22,186 nt of DNA, taken from NCBI GenBank assembly GCA_964460465.1, contig CAYWSB010000087.1, forward strand, positions 1 through 22,186, written 5' to 3'. The position numbers and the translations under genes are program-made. Below are positions 7,483-15,039 of the stretch, in pieces. The first letter of the stretch is position 1. The number at the start of each line of letters is the position of its first letter. Below the pieces are notes generated by a model. That model saw only the letters and a program-made list of their open reading frames with translations. It had not been told where the DNA came from and did not search any database. Origin of the DNA: SLRI01 sp964460465 (GTDB lineage Bacteria; Pseudomonadota; Alphaproteobacteria; Geminicoccales; Geminicoccaceae).

Positions 7483-8064
7483 ATGGCAGAGGGCGCGCGC
7501 CACGGCCAGCGGATGACGGTGGACACGTTCCTCGAGTGGGACGACGGCACCGACACGCGCTACGAGCTGATCGACGGGTGGGTGGTGGCGATGAACCCGC
7601 CGATGGCGGCGCATGCGCGGCTGTTGAGCCGCCTGGTCGCTGCCCTTGAAGCAAGAATGCCGCGCGGCTGCGGCAGCTATACCGGAGGGGGTGCTGTTCG
7701 TCCGGGCGATGCGTGGAACTATCGGATTCCGGACGTGTCCATCTCTTGCACCTGGAGTGATCGGCACTGGGTCGAGGAACCGCGGCTGGTGTGCGAGATC
7801 CTGTCGCCGTCCACGGCACGGGCCGATCTGACGACGAAGCTCGACTACTATCGCACGATCCCGTCGATCGAGCTGATCCTGGTCCTGCACACGACGAAGC
7901 GGCATGCGGTGCTGTGGCGACGGACGGGTGACGAATGGGTGGTGCGCGATTTCATCGGTTCGGCGACCCTGGAGCTGCCGATCGTAACGGGCCCGATCCC
8001 GCTCGACGAGCTCTACGCGCCGCTCGACCTCGACGGGGTGGACGGGCCCAGCGATCCGGCTTGA
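7483..8064 (+). CDS. Uma2-family (DUF820) putative endonuclease
   Basis: The 193-residue product has the Uma2 layout: RYELIDGWVVAM at 26-37 (E28), the acidic pair P83-D84 in YRIPDVSIS, LVCEILSPSTARADLTTKLD at 102-121 (E105, K119), then YYRTIP and a strand-rich C-terminus. Uma2 proteins share the PD-(D/E)XK fold; they are multicopy in cyanobacteria and scattered elsewhere, and their substrate is not established. The ATG at 7483 has a near-perfect AGGAGG 6 nt upstream, the best ribosome site in the window. The gene occupies the space between dapF and ffh and is followed at once by a long hairpin, so it may be a separate transcription unit inserted upstream of ffh. Confidence 0.87.
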   Translation: MAEGARHGQRMTVDTFLEWDDGTDTRYELIDGWVVAMNPPMAAHARLLSRLVAALEARMPRGCGSYTGGGAVRPGDAWNYRIPDVSISCTWSDRHWVEEPRLVCEILSPSTARADLTTKLDYYRTIPSIELILVLHTTKRHAVLWRRTGDEWVVRDFIGSATLELPIVTGPIPLDELYAPLDLDGVDGPSDPA

Positions 8065-8112
8065 CGATGCGGGCCCGCCGCGCCTAGAAGACGGGTTCGC
8101 GGCGCCGCATCG
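8065..8112 (+). terminator. Long GC-rich hairpin directly after the Uma2 stop
   Basis: CGATGCGG (8065-8072) pairs with CCGCATCG (8105-8112), and CGCCGCG (8076-8082) pairs with CGCGGCG (8098-8104). This gives 15 bp with a 3-nt bulge (GCC) and a 15-nt loop. There is no U tract, so it may terminate inefficiently, or act as a 3'-end or leader structure upstream of ffh. Confidence 0.5.
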
Positions 8113-8207
8113 GGCGGCGGCGCGCCTTGTCGCGCAACGAAATTCACGTCGAGGAATGGGTCGCGGCGGATCGGGCATCGCCCGGGCGCTGCCTTCTGGT
8201 GCCGGAC

Positions 8208-9578
8208 ATGTTCGAGAGCCTGAGTGATCGCCTGGGTGGGGTCTTCGACCGGCTGAAGAAGCGCGGGGCCCTGGCCGAGGCCGACGTCGCCGAGGCGATG
8301 CGCGAGATCCGGATCGCCCTGCTCGAGGCCGACGTCGCCCTGCCGGTGGTCAAGACCTTCGTCGCCCGGGTCAAGGAGCGGGCGATCGGCCAGGAGGTGA
8401 TCAAGTCGGTCACGCCCGGCCAGATGGTGGTCAAGATCGTCCACGACCAGCTGGTCGAGCTCTTGGGCGGCGAGAGCGAGAAGCTGACCCTGGGTGGCCC
8501 GCCGGCTGTGATCCTGATGGTCGGTCTGCAGGGCTCGGGCAAGACCACGACCTCGGGCAAGCTGGCGCATCGGCTCAAGGAGAAGGACCGGAAGCGGGTG
8601 CTGCTCGCCTCGCTCGACGTGCAGCGGCCGGCGGCGCAGCAGCAGCTCGAGGTTCTGGCCGGCCAGGCCGGGGTCGAGAGTGTCGCCATCGTGCCGGGCG
8701 AGGACCCGCTCGCGATCACCCGCCGCGCCCTCGATCAGGCGCGGCGCAACGCCTTCGACGTGCTGATCCTGGACACGGCCGGCCGGCTGCACATCGACGA
8801 GACGCTCATGGACGAGCTGATCCGGGTGCGCGACCTGGCGAGGCCCCACGAGACGCTGCTCGTCGCCGACAGCCTGACCGGCCAGGACGCGGTCAACGTC
8901 GCCCGCCACTTCGCCGAGCGGGTCGGGGTCAGCGGCATCGTGCTCACCCGCATGGACGGCGACGCCCGCGGCGGCGCGGCCTTGAGCATGCGCGAGGTCA
9001 CGGGCCAGCCGATCAAGTTCGTCGGCACCAGCGAGAAGCTCGCCGGCCTCGACGTCTTCCATCCCGAGCGGATGGCCAATCGCATTCTCGCCATGGGCGA
9101 CGTGGTCACGTTCGTCGAGAAGGCCTCGGAGATCGTCGACCAGGCCGAGGCGGAGAAGCTGGCCCGCAAGATGAGCAAGGGCCGGTTCACCCTCGAGGAC
9201 ATGCAGAGCCAGCTCAAGCAGGTCGGCAAGATGGGCGGGATGGGCGGCATCCTCGGCATGCTGCCCGGCGTCGGCAAGATCAAGAAGCAGCTCGCCGAGG
9301 CCAATATCGACGAGAAGATCCTGGTCCGGCAGAGTGCGATCATCGACAGCATGACCCGGCACGAGCGCCGCAACCCCGAGGTGATCGCCGCCTCGCGCAA
9401 GAAGCGGATCGCCACGGGCTCCGGCACCTCGGTGCAGGAGGTCAACAAGCTCCTCAAGCAGCATCGCCAGATGCAGGACATGATGAAGCGGATGAAGAAG
9501 GCCGGCGGAGCGAAGCAGTTCCTCGGCCGCCACCTGCCGCCCGGGATGATGCCGCCCGGGATGTTGCCGCCGCGCTGA
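8208..9578 (+). CDS. ffh: Signal recognition particle protein Ffh (SRP54)
   Basis: The 456-residue GTPase binds 4.5S RNA and the signal sequences of nascent membrane proteins and delivers ribosomes to FtsY. The N domain covers about 1-90. The G domain shows GLQGSGKTT (106-114), DVQRPAA (137-143), DTAGR (189-193) and TRMDGDARGG (247-256). The Met-rich M domain (about 288-435) includes KMGGMGGILGMLPG and GSGTSVQEVNKLL. The protein ends in a short Met-Pro repeat (PPGMMPPGMLPPR). I chose the ATG at 8208 (MFESLSDRLGGVF); the frame is open upstream to 8127, but that part has no family character. It heads the classical ffh-rpsP-rimM-trmD-rplS order. No 4.5S RNA gene was seen nearby. Confidence 0.97.
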   Translation: MFESLSDRLGGVFDRLKKRGALAEADVAEAMREIRIALLEADVALPVVKTFVARVKERAIGQEVIKSVTPGQMVVKIVHDQLVELLGGESEKLTLGGPPAVILMVGLQGSGKTTTSGKLAHRLKEKDRKRVLLASLDVQRPAAQQQLEVLAGQAGVESVAIVPGEDPLAITRRALDQARRNAFDVLILDTAGRLHIDETLMDELIRVRDLARPHETLLVADSLTGQDAVNVARHFAERVGVSGIVLTRMDGDARGGAALSMREVTGQPIKFVGTSEKLAGLDVFHPERMANRILAMGDVVTFVEKASEIVDQAEAEKLARKMSKGRFTLEDMQSQLKQVGKMGGMGGILGMLPGVGKIKKQLAEANIDEKILVRQSAIIDSMTRHERRNPEVIAASRKKRIATGSGTSVQEVNKLLKQHRQMQDMMKRMKKAGGAKQFLGRHLPPGMMPPGMLPPR

Positions 9579-9640
9579 GCCCCTGCCCCGACCCTTCCAC
9601 CGCACCCCGCAACCGCCTTCAACGCAGCATAGGAAACCCG

Positions 9641-9976
9641 ATGGCCGTCAAGATCCGTCTCGCCCGTGGTGGCGCCAAGAAGCGCCCGTTCTATCGCATC
9701 GTCGCCGCCGAATCGCGCTACGCCCGCGACGGCCGCTTCCTCGAGAAGCTCGGCCACTACAACCCGCTCCTGCCGGACGAGCATCCCGAGCGCATCGTCA
9801 TCAACGAGGAGCGGGTGAAGCACTATCTCGGCCACGGCGCGCAGGTCAGCGACCGCATGGCGCGCTTCCTCGACAAGGCCGGCATCCTGCCGGGCGCCAC
9901 GCGCCAGCGCGGCACCGGCAAGAAGGCCCAGGCGATCGCCGCCGAGAAGGCCAAGGCCGAGGCCGCCGGCGCCTGA
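9641..9976 (+). CDS. rpsP: 30S ribosomal protein S16
   Basis: The 111-residue product begins MAVKIRLARGGAKKRPFYRI, the hallmark S16 opening, followed by YARDGRFLEKLGHYNPL. Residues after about 85 form an Ala/Lys-rich tail (GKKAQAIAAEKAKAEAAGA) longer than the E. coli protein (82 residues), as is common in Alphaproteobacteria. S16 is an early-assembling small-subunit protein. An AGGA motif lies about 7 nt before the ATG. It lies 62 nt after ffh and 22 nt before rimM, in the standard operon order. Confidence 0.97.
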   Translation: MAVKIRLARGGAKKRPFYRIVAAESRYARDGRFLEKLGHYNPLLPDEHPERIVINEERVKHYLGHGAQVSDRMARFLDKAGILPGATRQRGTGKKAQAIAAEKAKAEAAGA

Positions 9977-9998
9977 GCCGCGGCCTAAGGACCCTGGC

Positions 9999-10529
9999 AT
10001 GCCCGAGCGCGCACCTCCTGACCGCAAGCTCGTCTGCGTGGCCGCGGTGGCGGCGGCGCACGGCGTGCGTGGTGCGCTGAAGCTCAAGTGCTTCACGGCG
10101 GACCCGGCCAATGTCGGCGCCTATGGCCCGCTGGTCGACGAGCATGGCCGCGAGCTCTTCCGGGTGCAGGTCCTCGGCCCGGCCAAGGGCGGGGTGATCG
10201 TCCGGGCTGCAGGCATCACCGACCGCGACGCCGCCGAGGCGTTGCGCGGCCACAGGCTCTACGTGCCGCGCACGCGGCTGCCCGAGCCCGAGGCCGATGC
10301 GTTCTACTGGGAGGATCTGGTCGGGCTCGCCGTGCAGGACGTGGCCGGCCGGCCGCTCGGCCGGGTGATCGCGGTGCACGATTTCGGCGCCGGCGAGGTG
10401 CTCGAGTACCAGGGCGAGGCTGGCCCGAGCGGCATGGTGCCGTTCACCCGGGCCTGCGTGCCCGAGGTCGATCTCGCGGCCGGCCGGCTGGTGGTCGCCG
10501 CAGAGGCGGTGGCGGCGGCGGCGCCATGA
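9999..10529 (+). CDS. rimM: Ribosome maturation factor RimM
   Basis: The 176-residue product assists maturation of the 30S head and binds S19. The N-terminal RimM beta-barrel (about 10-93) shows VAAAHGVRGALKLKCFT; the C-terminal PRC-barrel (about 98-175) begins AFYWEDLVGLAVQD and contains MVPFTRACVPEVDLAAGRLV, a typical VPFV..V..VD-type ending. An AAGGA Shine-Dalgarno stands about 8 nt before the ATG at 9999. Its stop overlaps the trmD start as ATGA (10526-10529), so the two are translationally coupled. Confidence 0.95.
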   Translation: MPERAPPDRKLVCVAAVAAAHGVRGALKLKCFTADPANVGAYGPLVDEHGRELFRVQVLGPAKGGVIVRAAGITDRDAAEALRGHRLYVPRTRLPEPEADAFYWEDLVGLAVQDVAGRPLGRVIAVHDFGAGEVLEYQGEAGPSGMVPFTRACVPEVDLAAGRLVVAAEAVAAAAP

Positions 10530-11248
10530 CCACTCCCTGGCGGGCTGCCGTCCTCACCATCTTCCCCGAGATGTTCCCGGGCCCCCTGGCGCAGTCGCTG
10601 CTCGGCCGCGCGCTCGAGGCCGGCATCTGGTCGCTCGAGGCCGCCGACATCCGCGCCTTCGCCACCGACCGGCACCGGAGCGTCGACGACGTGCCGTTCG
10701 GCGGCGGGGCCGGGATGGTGATGCGCGCCGACGTGATCGATGCCGCGGTCGAGGCGGTGTGCGGGCCGGCCGATGCGCGGCCGCTGCTCTACATGAGCCC
10801 CCGGGGCGTGCCCTTCGACCAGGCCATGGCGCGCGAGCTCGCCGCCGGACCCGGCTGCGTGATCCTTTGCGGCCGCTACGAGGGGGTCGACGAGCGGGTG
10901 CTGGAGAAGCACCGGTTCCGCGAGGTCTCGCTCGGCGACTTCGTGATGACGGGCGGCGAGATCGCCGCCATGGCGTTGCTCGACGCGACGGTGCGCCTCC
11001 TGCCCGGCGTGGTCGGCAGTGAGGCTTCGCTCGAGGAGGAGAGCTTCGCCTCGGGCCTGCTCGAATACCCGCACTACACGCGGCCGCAGACGTGGCAGGG
11101 CCGGCCGGTGCCCGAGGTGCTCCTCTCCGGGCATCACGGCCGCATCCGCGACTGGCGGCGCGCGGCGTCGCTCGCCCTTACCCGCCAGCGGCGTCCGGAT
11201 CTCCTGCGCGATCGGCCGGACCTCGCCGGCGCGCCCCTGAACCCCTGA
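10526..11248 (+). CDS. trmD: tRNA (guanine(37)-N1)-methyltransferase TrmD
   Basis: The 240-residue SPOUT-family methyltransferase makes m1G37 in tRNAs with G36, preventing +1 frameshifting. Visible motifs are LTIFPEMFPGPL (10-21), VDDVPFGGGAGMVMR (53-67), the trefoil-knot SAM site CGRYEGVDER (115-124), SLGDFVMTGGE (135-145) and LEYPHYTRP (179-187). The length matches the family (about 240-250). The ATG overlaps the rimM stop by 4 nt. The 3' neighbour rplS follows after 36 nt. Confidence 0.97.
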   Translation: MTTPWRAAVLTIFPEMFPGPLAQSLLGRALEAGIWSLEAADIRAFATDRHRSVDDVPFGGGAGMVMRADVIDAAVEAVCGPADARPLLYMSPRGVPFDQAMARELAAGPGCVILCGRYEGVDERVLEKHRFREVSLGDFVMTGGEIAAMALLDATVRLLPGVVGSEASLEEESFASGLLEYPHYTRPQTWQGRPVPEVLLSGHHGRIRDWRRAASLALTRQRRPDLLRDRPDLAGAPLNP

Positions 11249-11284
11249 TCGGCATCAACCTTTTCGCCAGCCGGAGTATCGGAC

Positions 11285-11689
11285 ATGAACGTCATCCAAC
11301 AGCTCGAGCAGCAGCAGGTGGCCGCGCTCACCCAGGCCCGCCAGATCCCCGACTTCCGTCCCGGCGACACGGTGCGGGTCAATGTCCGCGTGATCGAGGG
11401 CAATCGCGAGCGCGTGCAGGGTTTCGAGGGCGTGTGCATCGCCCGGCGCAACCGCAGCGTCAACTCGTCCTTCACGGTCCGCAAGATCTCCTACGGCGAG
11501 GGGGTCGAGCGCGTGTTCCCGCTCTACAGCCCGAGGATCGAGAGCATCGAGGTGGTGCGCGCCGGCAAGGTGCGGCGGGCGAAGCTCTATTATCTGCGCG
11601 GCCGGCGCGGCAAGTCGGCGCGCATCGCCGAGCGGCGGCTCGACAAGGCCGGGGCGGCCGAGGTCCAGACGAGCAACGGTGCGGCTTGA
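11285..11689 (+). CDS. rplS: 50S ribosomal protein L19
   Basis: The 134-residue product has the L19 pattern: FRPGDTVRVNVRVIEGNRER (25-44), VQGFEGVCIARRN (45-57), FTVRKISYGEGVERVFPLYS (64-83) and KLYYLRGRRGKSARI (101-115). L19 lies at the 30S-50S interface. The short C-terminal tail after residue 120 varies in the family. CCGGAG lies about 9 nt before the ATG. It is the last gene of the ffh-rpsP-rimM-trmD-rplS operon and is followed by a hairpin at 11721-11744. Confidence 0.97.
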   Translation: MNVIQQLEQQQVAALTQARQIPDFRPGDTVRVNVRVIEGNRERVQGFEGVCIARRNRSVNSSFTVRKISYGEGVERVFPLYSPRIESIEVVRAGKVRRAKLYYLRGRRGKSARIAERRLDKAGAAEVQTSNGAA

Positions 11690-11720
11690 ACCGGCTGCTG
11701 GCCGAACCGAGATGAGCGGG

Positions 11721-11744
11721 GGGCGGCATCGCCGGGTGCCGCCC
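11721..11744 (+). terminator. Hairpin between rplS and leuC
   Basis: GGGCGGCA (11721-11728) and TGCCGCCC (11737-11744) form a perfect 8-bp stem with an 8-nt loop. No U tract follows. It could terminate or attenuate transcription between the ribosomal operon and leuC; no leucine-rich leader peptide is visible in this 72-nt interval. Confidence 0.4.
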
Positions 11745-11761
11745 GTGACGACGACGACAGG

Positions 11762-13192
11762 ATGACGGTGATGGCAGCGGCGAACGGTCCCCAGACGCTC
11801 TTCGACAAGATCTGGCAGGCGCACCTGGTCGAGACCCAGGACGACGGCACCAGCCTCATCTACATCGACCGGCATCTGGTCCACGAGGTGACGAGCCCGC
11901 AGGCCTTCGAGGGCTTGCGGACGACGGGGCGCAAGGTGCGCCGGCCGGAGGCGACGCTGGCCGTGGTCGACCACAACGTGCCGACCGACCCGGACCGGGC
12001 CAAGGGGATCAAGGACGAGATCGCGCGCATCCAGGTCGAGGCGCTCGAGCAGAACGCCAGGGACTTCGGCGTCCAGCTCTTCGACGTCACCGACATCCGC
12101 CAGGGCATCGTCCACATCATCGGCCCGGAGCAGGGCTTCACCCTGCCCGGGATGACCATCGTCTGCGGCGACAGCCACACCTCGACGCACGGCGCCTTCG
12201 GGGCGCTCGCCTTCGGCATCGGCACGTCGGAGGTCGAGCACGTGCTGGCGACCCAGACGCTCTTGCAGAAGCGGCCGAAGAACATGCGGATCACGGTCGA
12301 CGGCGAGCTCGGCTTCGGGGTGACCGCCAAGGACGTGATCCTCGCGATCATCGGCAGGATCGGCACGGCGGGCGGCACCGGCCACGTCATCGAGTATGCC
12401 GGCTCGGTGGTCCGCGGGCTCTCGATGGAGGGCCGCATGACCATCTGCAACATGTCGATCGAGGCGGGGGCGCGGGCCGGGCTGATCGCCCCGGACGAGA
12501 CCACCTATGCCTACATCAAGGGCCGGCCGATGGCGCCCAAGGCCGGCGCCTTCGAGCAGGCCGTGGCCTACTGGCGGAGCCTGCCCTCGGACGACGGGGC
12601 GGTGTACGACAAGGAGGTCACCTTGCGCGCCGAGGACATCGAGCCGCAGGTGACCTGGGGGACCAGCCCGCAGGACGTGGTGCCGATCAGCGGCCGGGTG
12701 CCGGATCCCGCGCAGGTCGAGGACGAGGGCAAGAAGGCGGCGATGCTGCGCGCCCTGGACTACATGGGGCTCGAGCCCGGCCAGCCGATGACCGAGGTCG
12801 CGGTCGACCGGGTGTTCCTGGGCTCCTGCACCAACGGCCGGATCGAGGACCTGCGCGCCGCCGCCAGGGTGCTCGACGGCAGGCGGGTGGCCGCCACGGT
12901 GCGCGCCATGGTCGTGCCGGGCTCCGGCCTCGTCAAGCACCAGGCCGAGGCCGAGGGGCTGGACGTCATCTTCAAGGACGCGGGGTTCGAGTGGCGGGAG
13001 GCCGGCTGCTCGATGTGCCTCGGCATGAACCCGGACCAGCTCGAGCCGCACGAGCGCTGCGCGTCGACCAGCAACCGCAATTTCGAGGGCCGCCAGGGGC
13101 GGCTCGGACGGACGCATCTGGTGAGCCCGGCCATGGCCGCGGCGGCGGCGATCACCGGCCGGCTGACGGACGTCCGCCAGCTCGCGGGCTGA
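11762..13192 (+). CDS. leuC: 3-isopropylmalate dehydratase, large subunit
   Basis: The 476-residue aconitase-family protein isomerises 2- to 3-isopropylmalate in leucine synthesis, as a heterodimer with LeuD. The [4Fe-4S] ligands are C356 (FLGSCTNGR), C416 and C419 (AGCSMCLGMN). Other signatures are VVDHNVPT (68-75), CGDSHTSTHGAFG (135-147) and ERCASTSNRNFEGRQG (431-446). The length is typical for bacterial LeuC. The ATG at 11762 is followed by a second in-frame ATG at 11771, and neither has a strong Shine-Dalgarno, so the start may be three codons later. LeuD is not encoded downstream as it often is in relatives; a small secreted protein follows after 4 nt. Confidence 0.96.
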   Translation: MTVMAAANGPQTLFDKIWQAHLVETQDDGTSLIYIDRHLVHEVTSPQAFEGLRTTGRKVRRPEATLAVVDHNVPTDPDRAKGIKDEIARIQVEALEQNARDFGVQLFDVTDIRQGIVHIIGPEQGFTLPGMTIVCGDSHTSTHGAFGALAFGIGTSEVEHVLATQTLLQKRPKNMRITVDGELGFGVTAKDVILAIIGRIGTAGGTGHVIEYAGSVVRGLSMEGRMTICNMSIEAGARAGLIAPDETTYAYIKGRPMAPKAGAFEQAVAYWRSLPSDDGAVYDKEVTLRAEDIEPQVTWGTSPQDVVPISGRVPDPAQVEDEGKKAAMLRALDYMGLEPGQPMTEVAVDRVFLGSCTNGRIEDLRAAARVLDGRRVAATVRAMVVPGSGLVKHQAEAEGLDVIFKDAGFEWREAGCSMCLGMNPDQLEPHERCASTSNRNFEGRQGRLGRTHLVSPAMAAAAAITGRLTDVRQLAG

Positions 13193-13196
13193 TCCG

Positions 13197-13544
13197 GTGC
13201 GCCGGCCGCGGCCATCGCTCCCGTCGCTCCTCGCCGGCCTGACCGTGGCGCTGGCGGCCGCGGCGCCCGGTTGGGCCATGGCGGACACCCTGCTCCTGCA
13301 GCAGACCGTGCCGGCAAACGTCGCCGGCACGCCGTTCCTCCTGGTCGATCGCAGCCGGATCAGCCACGTCCGGGTCGAGAAGGACACGAGCCTGACCCAT
13401 CGGGTGACGATCCGCCTCGCCACCGAGCCGCCGGTCGAGGTCCAGCTCACCTGCAACGACGAGGCGATCACCCGGCAACTGCTCGAGGCGCTCCGCCGCG
13501 GCGGCGTGGCCACGCTGGACGTGACCGGCCGCTGCCGCCTCTGA
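13197..13544 (+). CDS. Small secreted protein, function unknown
   Basis: The 115-residue product has a clear signal peptide: Arg-rich start, hydrophobic stretch at about 10-27 and likely cleavage at AMA-DT (29/30). The mature part of about 86 residues looks beta-rich (TPFLLVDRSRISHVRV, RVTIRLATEPPVEVQLTC) and has two cysteines, C86 and C113, which could form a disulfide in the periplasm. I do not recognise the family. The GTG start at 13197 lies 4 nt after the leuC stop, and mtgA begins 6 nt after its own stop, so it is probably co-expressed with both. That suggests, but does not show, an envelope role. Confidence 0.75.
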   Translation: MRRPRPSLPSLLAGLTVALAAAAPGWAMADTLLLQQTVPANVAGTPFLLVDRSRISHVRVEKDTSLTHRVTIRLATEPPVEVQLTCNDEAITRQLLEALRRGGVATLDVTGRCRL

Positions 13545-13550
13545 CCGGGG

Positions 13551-14270
13551 ATGGCCGTCGAGCGGCGTCGGGCGACGGCGCAACCCCGCCCCCGCGCCGC
13601 CCGGCTGCGCCGGCTCGTGCGCCGGCTCGCCCTCTGGGCGCTCGTTCTGCTCGTCGTCCTGCCGCTGCTGCTGCTCGTGGCCTACCGGTTCGTGCCGCCG
13701 CCGGCGACGCCCTTGATGCTCATCCGCCTCGTCCAGGGCGAGGGGCTCGACTATCGCTGGCGCCCGGCCGACCGGGTCAGCCGGCACGTGGCCCGGGCGA
13801 TGATCGCGTCCGAGGACAACCTCTTCTGCGCGCATCGGGGCTTCGACGTGCAGGCCCTGCGGACGCAGCTCGAGCGGGCCCGGGCCGGCGAGCGGCCGCG
13901 CGGGGCCAGCACCATCACCCAGCAGCTCGCCAAGAACCTCTTCCTCTGGCCCGGCCGCGATCTCGGCCGCAAGGTGCTCGAAGCCTGGCTGGCGCCGCAG
14001 CTCGAGCTGGTCCTGGGCAAGCGCCGCATCCTCGAGCTCTACGTCAACGTCGTCGAGCTCGGCCCCGGCATCTACGGGGCGGAGGCGGCGGCGCAGGCCT
14101 GGTTCGGCAAGCCCGCTGCCGAGCTCTCCGAGCGCGAGGCGGCCAGGCTCGCGGTCATCCTCCCCGCCCCGCTGACGCGCAGCCCGCGCGGCGACTGGGC
14201 AACGCAGCGCAGTGCGGTGATTCAAAGGCGCATCGGCCAGCTCGGCCCGCTCTTGGATTGTGCACCTTGA
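13551..14270 (+). CDS. mtgA: Monofunctional peptidoglycan glycosyltransferase MtgA
   Basis: The 239-residue GT51 enzyme polymerises lipid II into glycan strands without a transpeptidase domain. A basic N-terminus is followed by one membrane helix (about 26-46). The catalytic motifs are ASEDNLFCAHRGFD (86-99, with the general base E88), RGASTITQQLAKNLFLWPGR (117-136), KRRILELYVNVVELGPGIYG (157-176, second Glu E169) and AAQAWFGKPAAELSEREAA. The length fits MtgA (about 220-245). It follows the small secreted gene by 6 nt; a 10-bp hairpin lies shortly after its stop. Confidence 0.96.
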   Translation: MAVERRRATAQPRPRAARLRRLVRRLALWALVLLVVLPLLLLVAYRFVPPPATPLMLIRLVQGEGLDYRWRPADRVSRHVARAMIASEDNLFCAHRGFDVQALRTQLERARAGERPRGASTITQQLAKNLFLWPGRDLGRKVLEAWLAPQLELVLGKRRILELYVNVVELGPGIYGAEAAAQAWFGKPAAELSEREAARLAVILPAPLTRSPRGDWATQRSAVIQRRIGQLGPLLDCAP

Positions 14271-14293
14271 GGGCGAGCGAAGATCGAAAGAGC

Positions 14294-14316
14294 GCGGGGG
14301 AACTGAGTTCCCCCGC
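14294..14316 (+). terminator. Hairpin downstream of mtgA
   Basis: GCGGGGGAAC (14294-14303) and GTTCCCCCGC (14307-14316) form a perfect 10-bp stem around a TGA loop, 24 nt after the mtgA stop. There is no U tract (AGGCCCCC follows). The gene-free interval 14271-14406 otherwise holds nothing I recognise. Confidence 0.5.
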
Positions 14317-14406
14317 AGGCCCCCTCCGGACTTTGGCAGCCCGCGTCGCTGGCCGCCGGCCGGGCGCCCCTTTCCACGAGCGCCGCCTCCGCCTATGTGG
14401 CACGCG

Positions 14407-15000
14407 ATGACCGACACGGACCTGCTTGCCCTCGACCTCGACCGGCGCACCGGCTGGCCCGCCGACTTGCGGCTGCTGCTGGAGCGGCATCCACGCGAGG
14501 TCTGGCCCGGGCACCCCAACCTGGGGGCCCTCTGCCGGTTCTGGCTCGGGCGGCACGGGATGTTTCGCGAGCTGGCGGCGGCGCTGACCGAGGGGGCCGA
14601 GGCGCTGCGTGCGGGGCGGGTGGAGGCGGCTGCCTTCCAGCCCTGGTTCCAACCGCGCATGGGGTTCTTCCTGCAGCAGCTCCACCACCATCACCTGATC
14701 GAGGACCACCAGTACTTTCCGGTGTTCACGGCGGCCGAGCCGCGGCTCGGGCGGGGCTTCGCGGTGCTCGAGGCGGACCACGGCACGATCGACCGGGCGA
14801 TCCGCGAGCTGGGCCGGGCCAGCGACACGCTGCTCGCAGCACTGCGCTTGCCGGCGGCCGACCTGCCGGGGGCGGTGGCCGGGCTCGGCCAGCGTCTGCC
14901 GGATTTCCTGCGCCGGCTCGACCGGCATCTCCTGGACGAGGAGGATCTGATCGTGCCCCTGATCCTCGAGCGCAGCGAGGCCGCACTCGGCGTCGGCTGA
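14407..15000 (+). CDS. Hemerythrin-like (HHE) domain protein
   Basis: A helical protein of 197 residues, or 201 if the ATG at 14395 is used. I prefer 14407 (MTDTDLLALDL) because relatives tend to begin this way; neither start has a clear Shine-Dalgarno. Potential di-iron ligands occur in helical spacing: LHHHHLIEDHQYF (cluster of His plus Glu/Asp), then LEADHGTID, then DRHLLDEEDLIVP near the C-terminus. This is the H...HxxxE...H...HxxxD-like pattern of the hemerythrin superfamily, whose members bind O2 or NO or handle iron. It is cytoplasmic, with no signal peptide. It stands 40 nt before the next small gene and upstream of msrA, which would suit an oxygen- or redox-related role (inference). 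Confidence 0.82.
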   Translation: MTDTDLLALDLDRRTGWPADLRLLLERHPREVWPGHPNLGALCRFWLGRHGMFRELAAALTEGAEALRAGRVEAAAFQPWFQPRMGFFLQQLHHHHLIEDHQYFPVFTAAEPRLGRGFAVLEADHGTIDRAIRELGRASDTLLAALRLPAADLPGAVAGLGQRLPDFLRRLDRHLLDEEDLIVPLILERSEAALGVG

Positions 15001-15039
15001 CGCCTTGATCCGGCCCGCGGGATCGCTACCTCGCTGTCC

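Noticed and set aside
8065..8207. 4.5S RNA (ffs) gene near ffh
   Set aside because: The conserved SRP RNA tetraloop and asymmetric-loop sequences are not present in the hairpin.
8013..9605. Long minus-strand open frame opposite ffh
   Set aside because: It is an antisense shadow of ffh with Asp/Leu/Gly-rich sequence and no motif.
11690..11761. Leucine leader peptide attenuator before leuC
   Set aside because: No short open frame with Leu codon runs was found; only one hairpin is present.
11255..13513. Long minus-strand open frame opposite rplS, leuC and the small secreted gene
   Set aside because: It mirrors the GC bias of real genes on the plus strand; its product has no family features.
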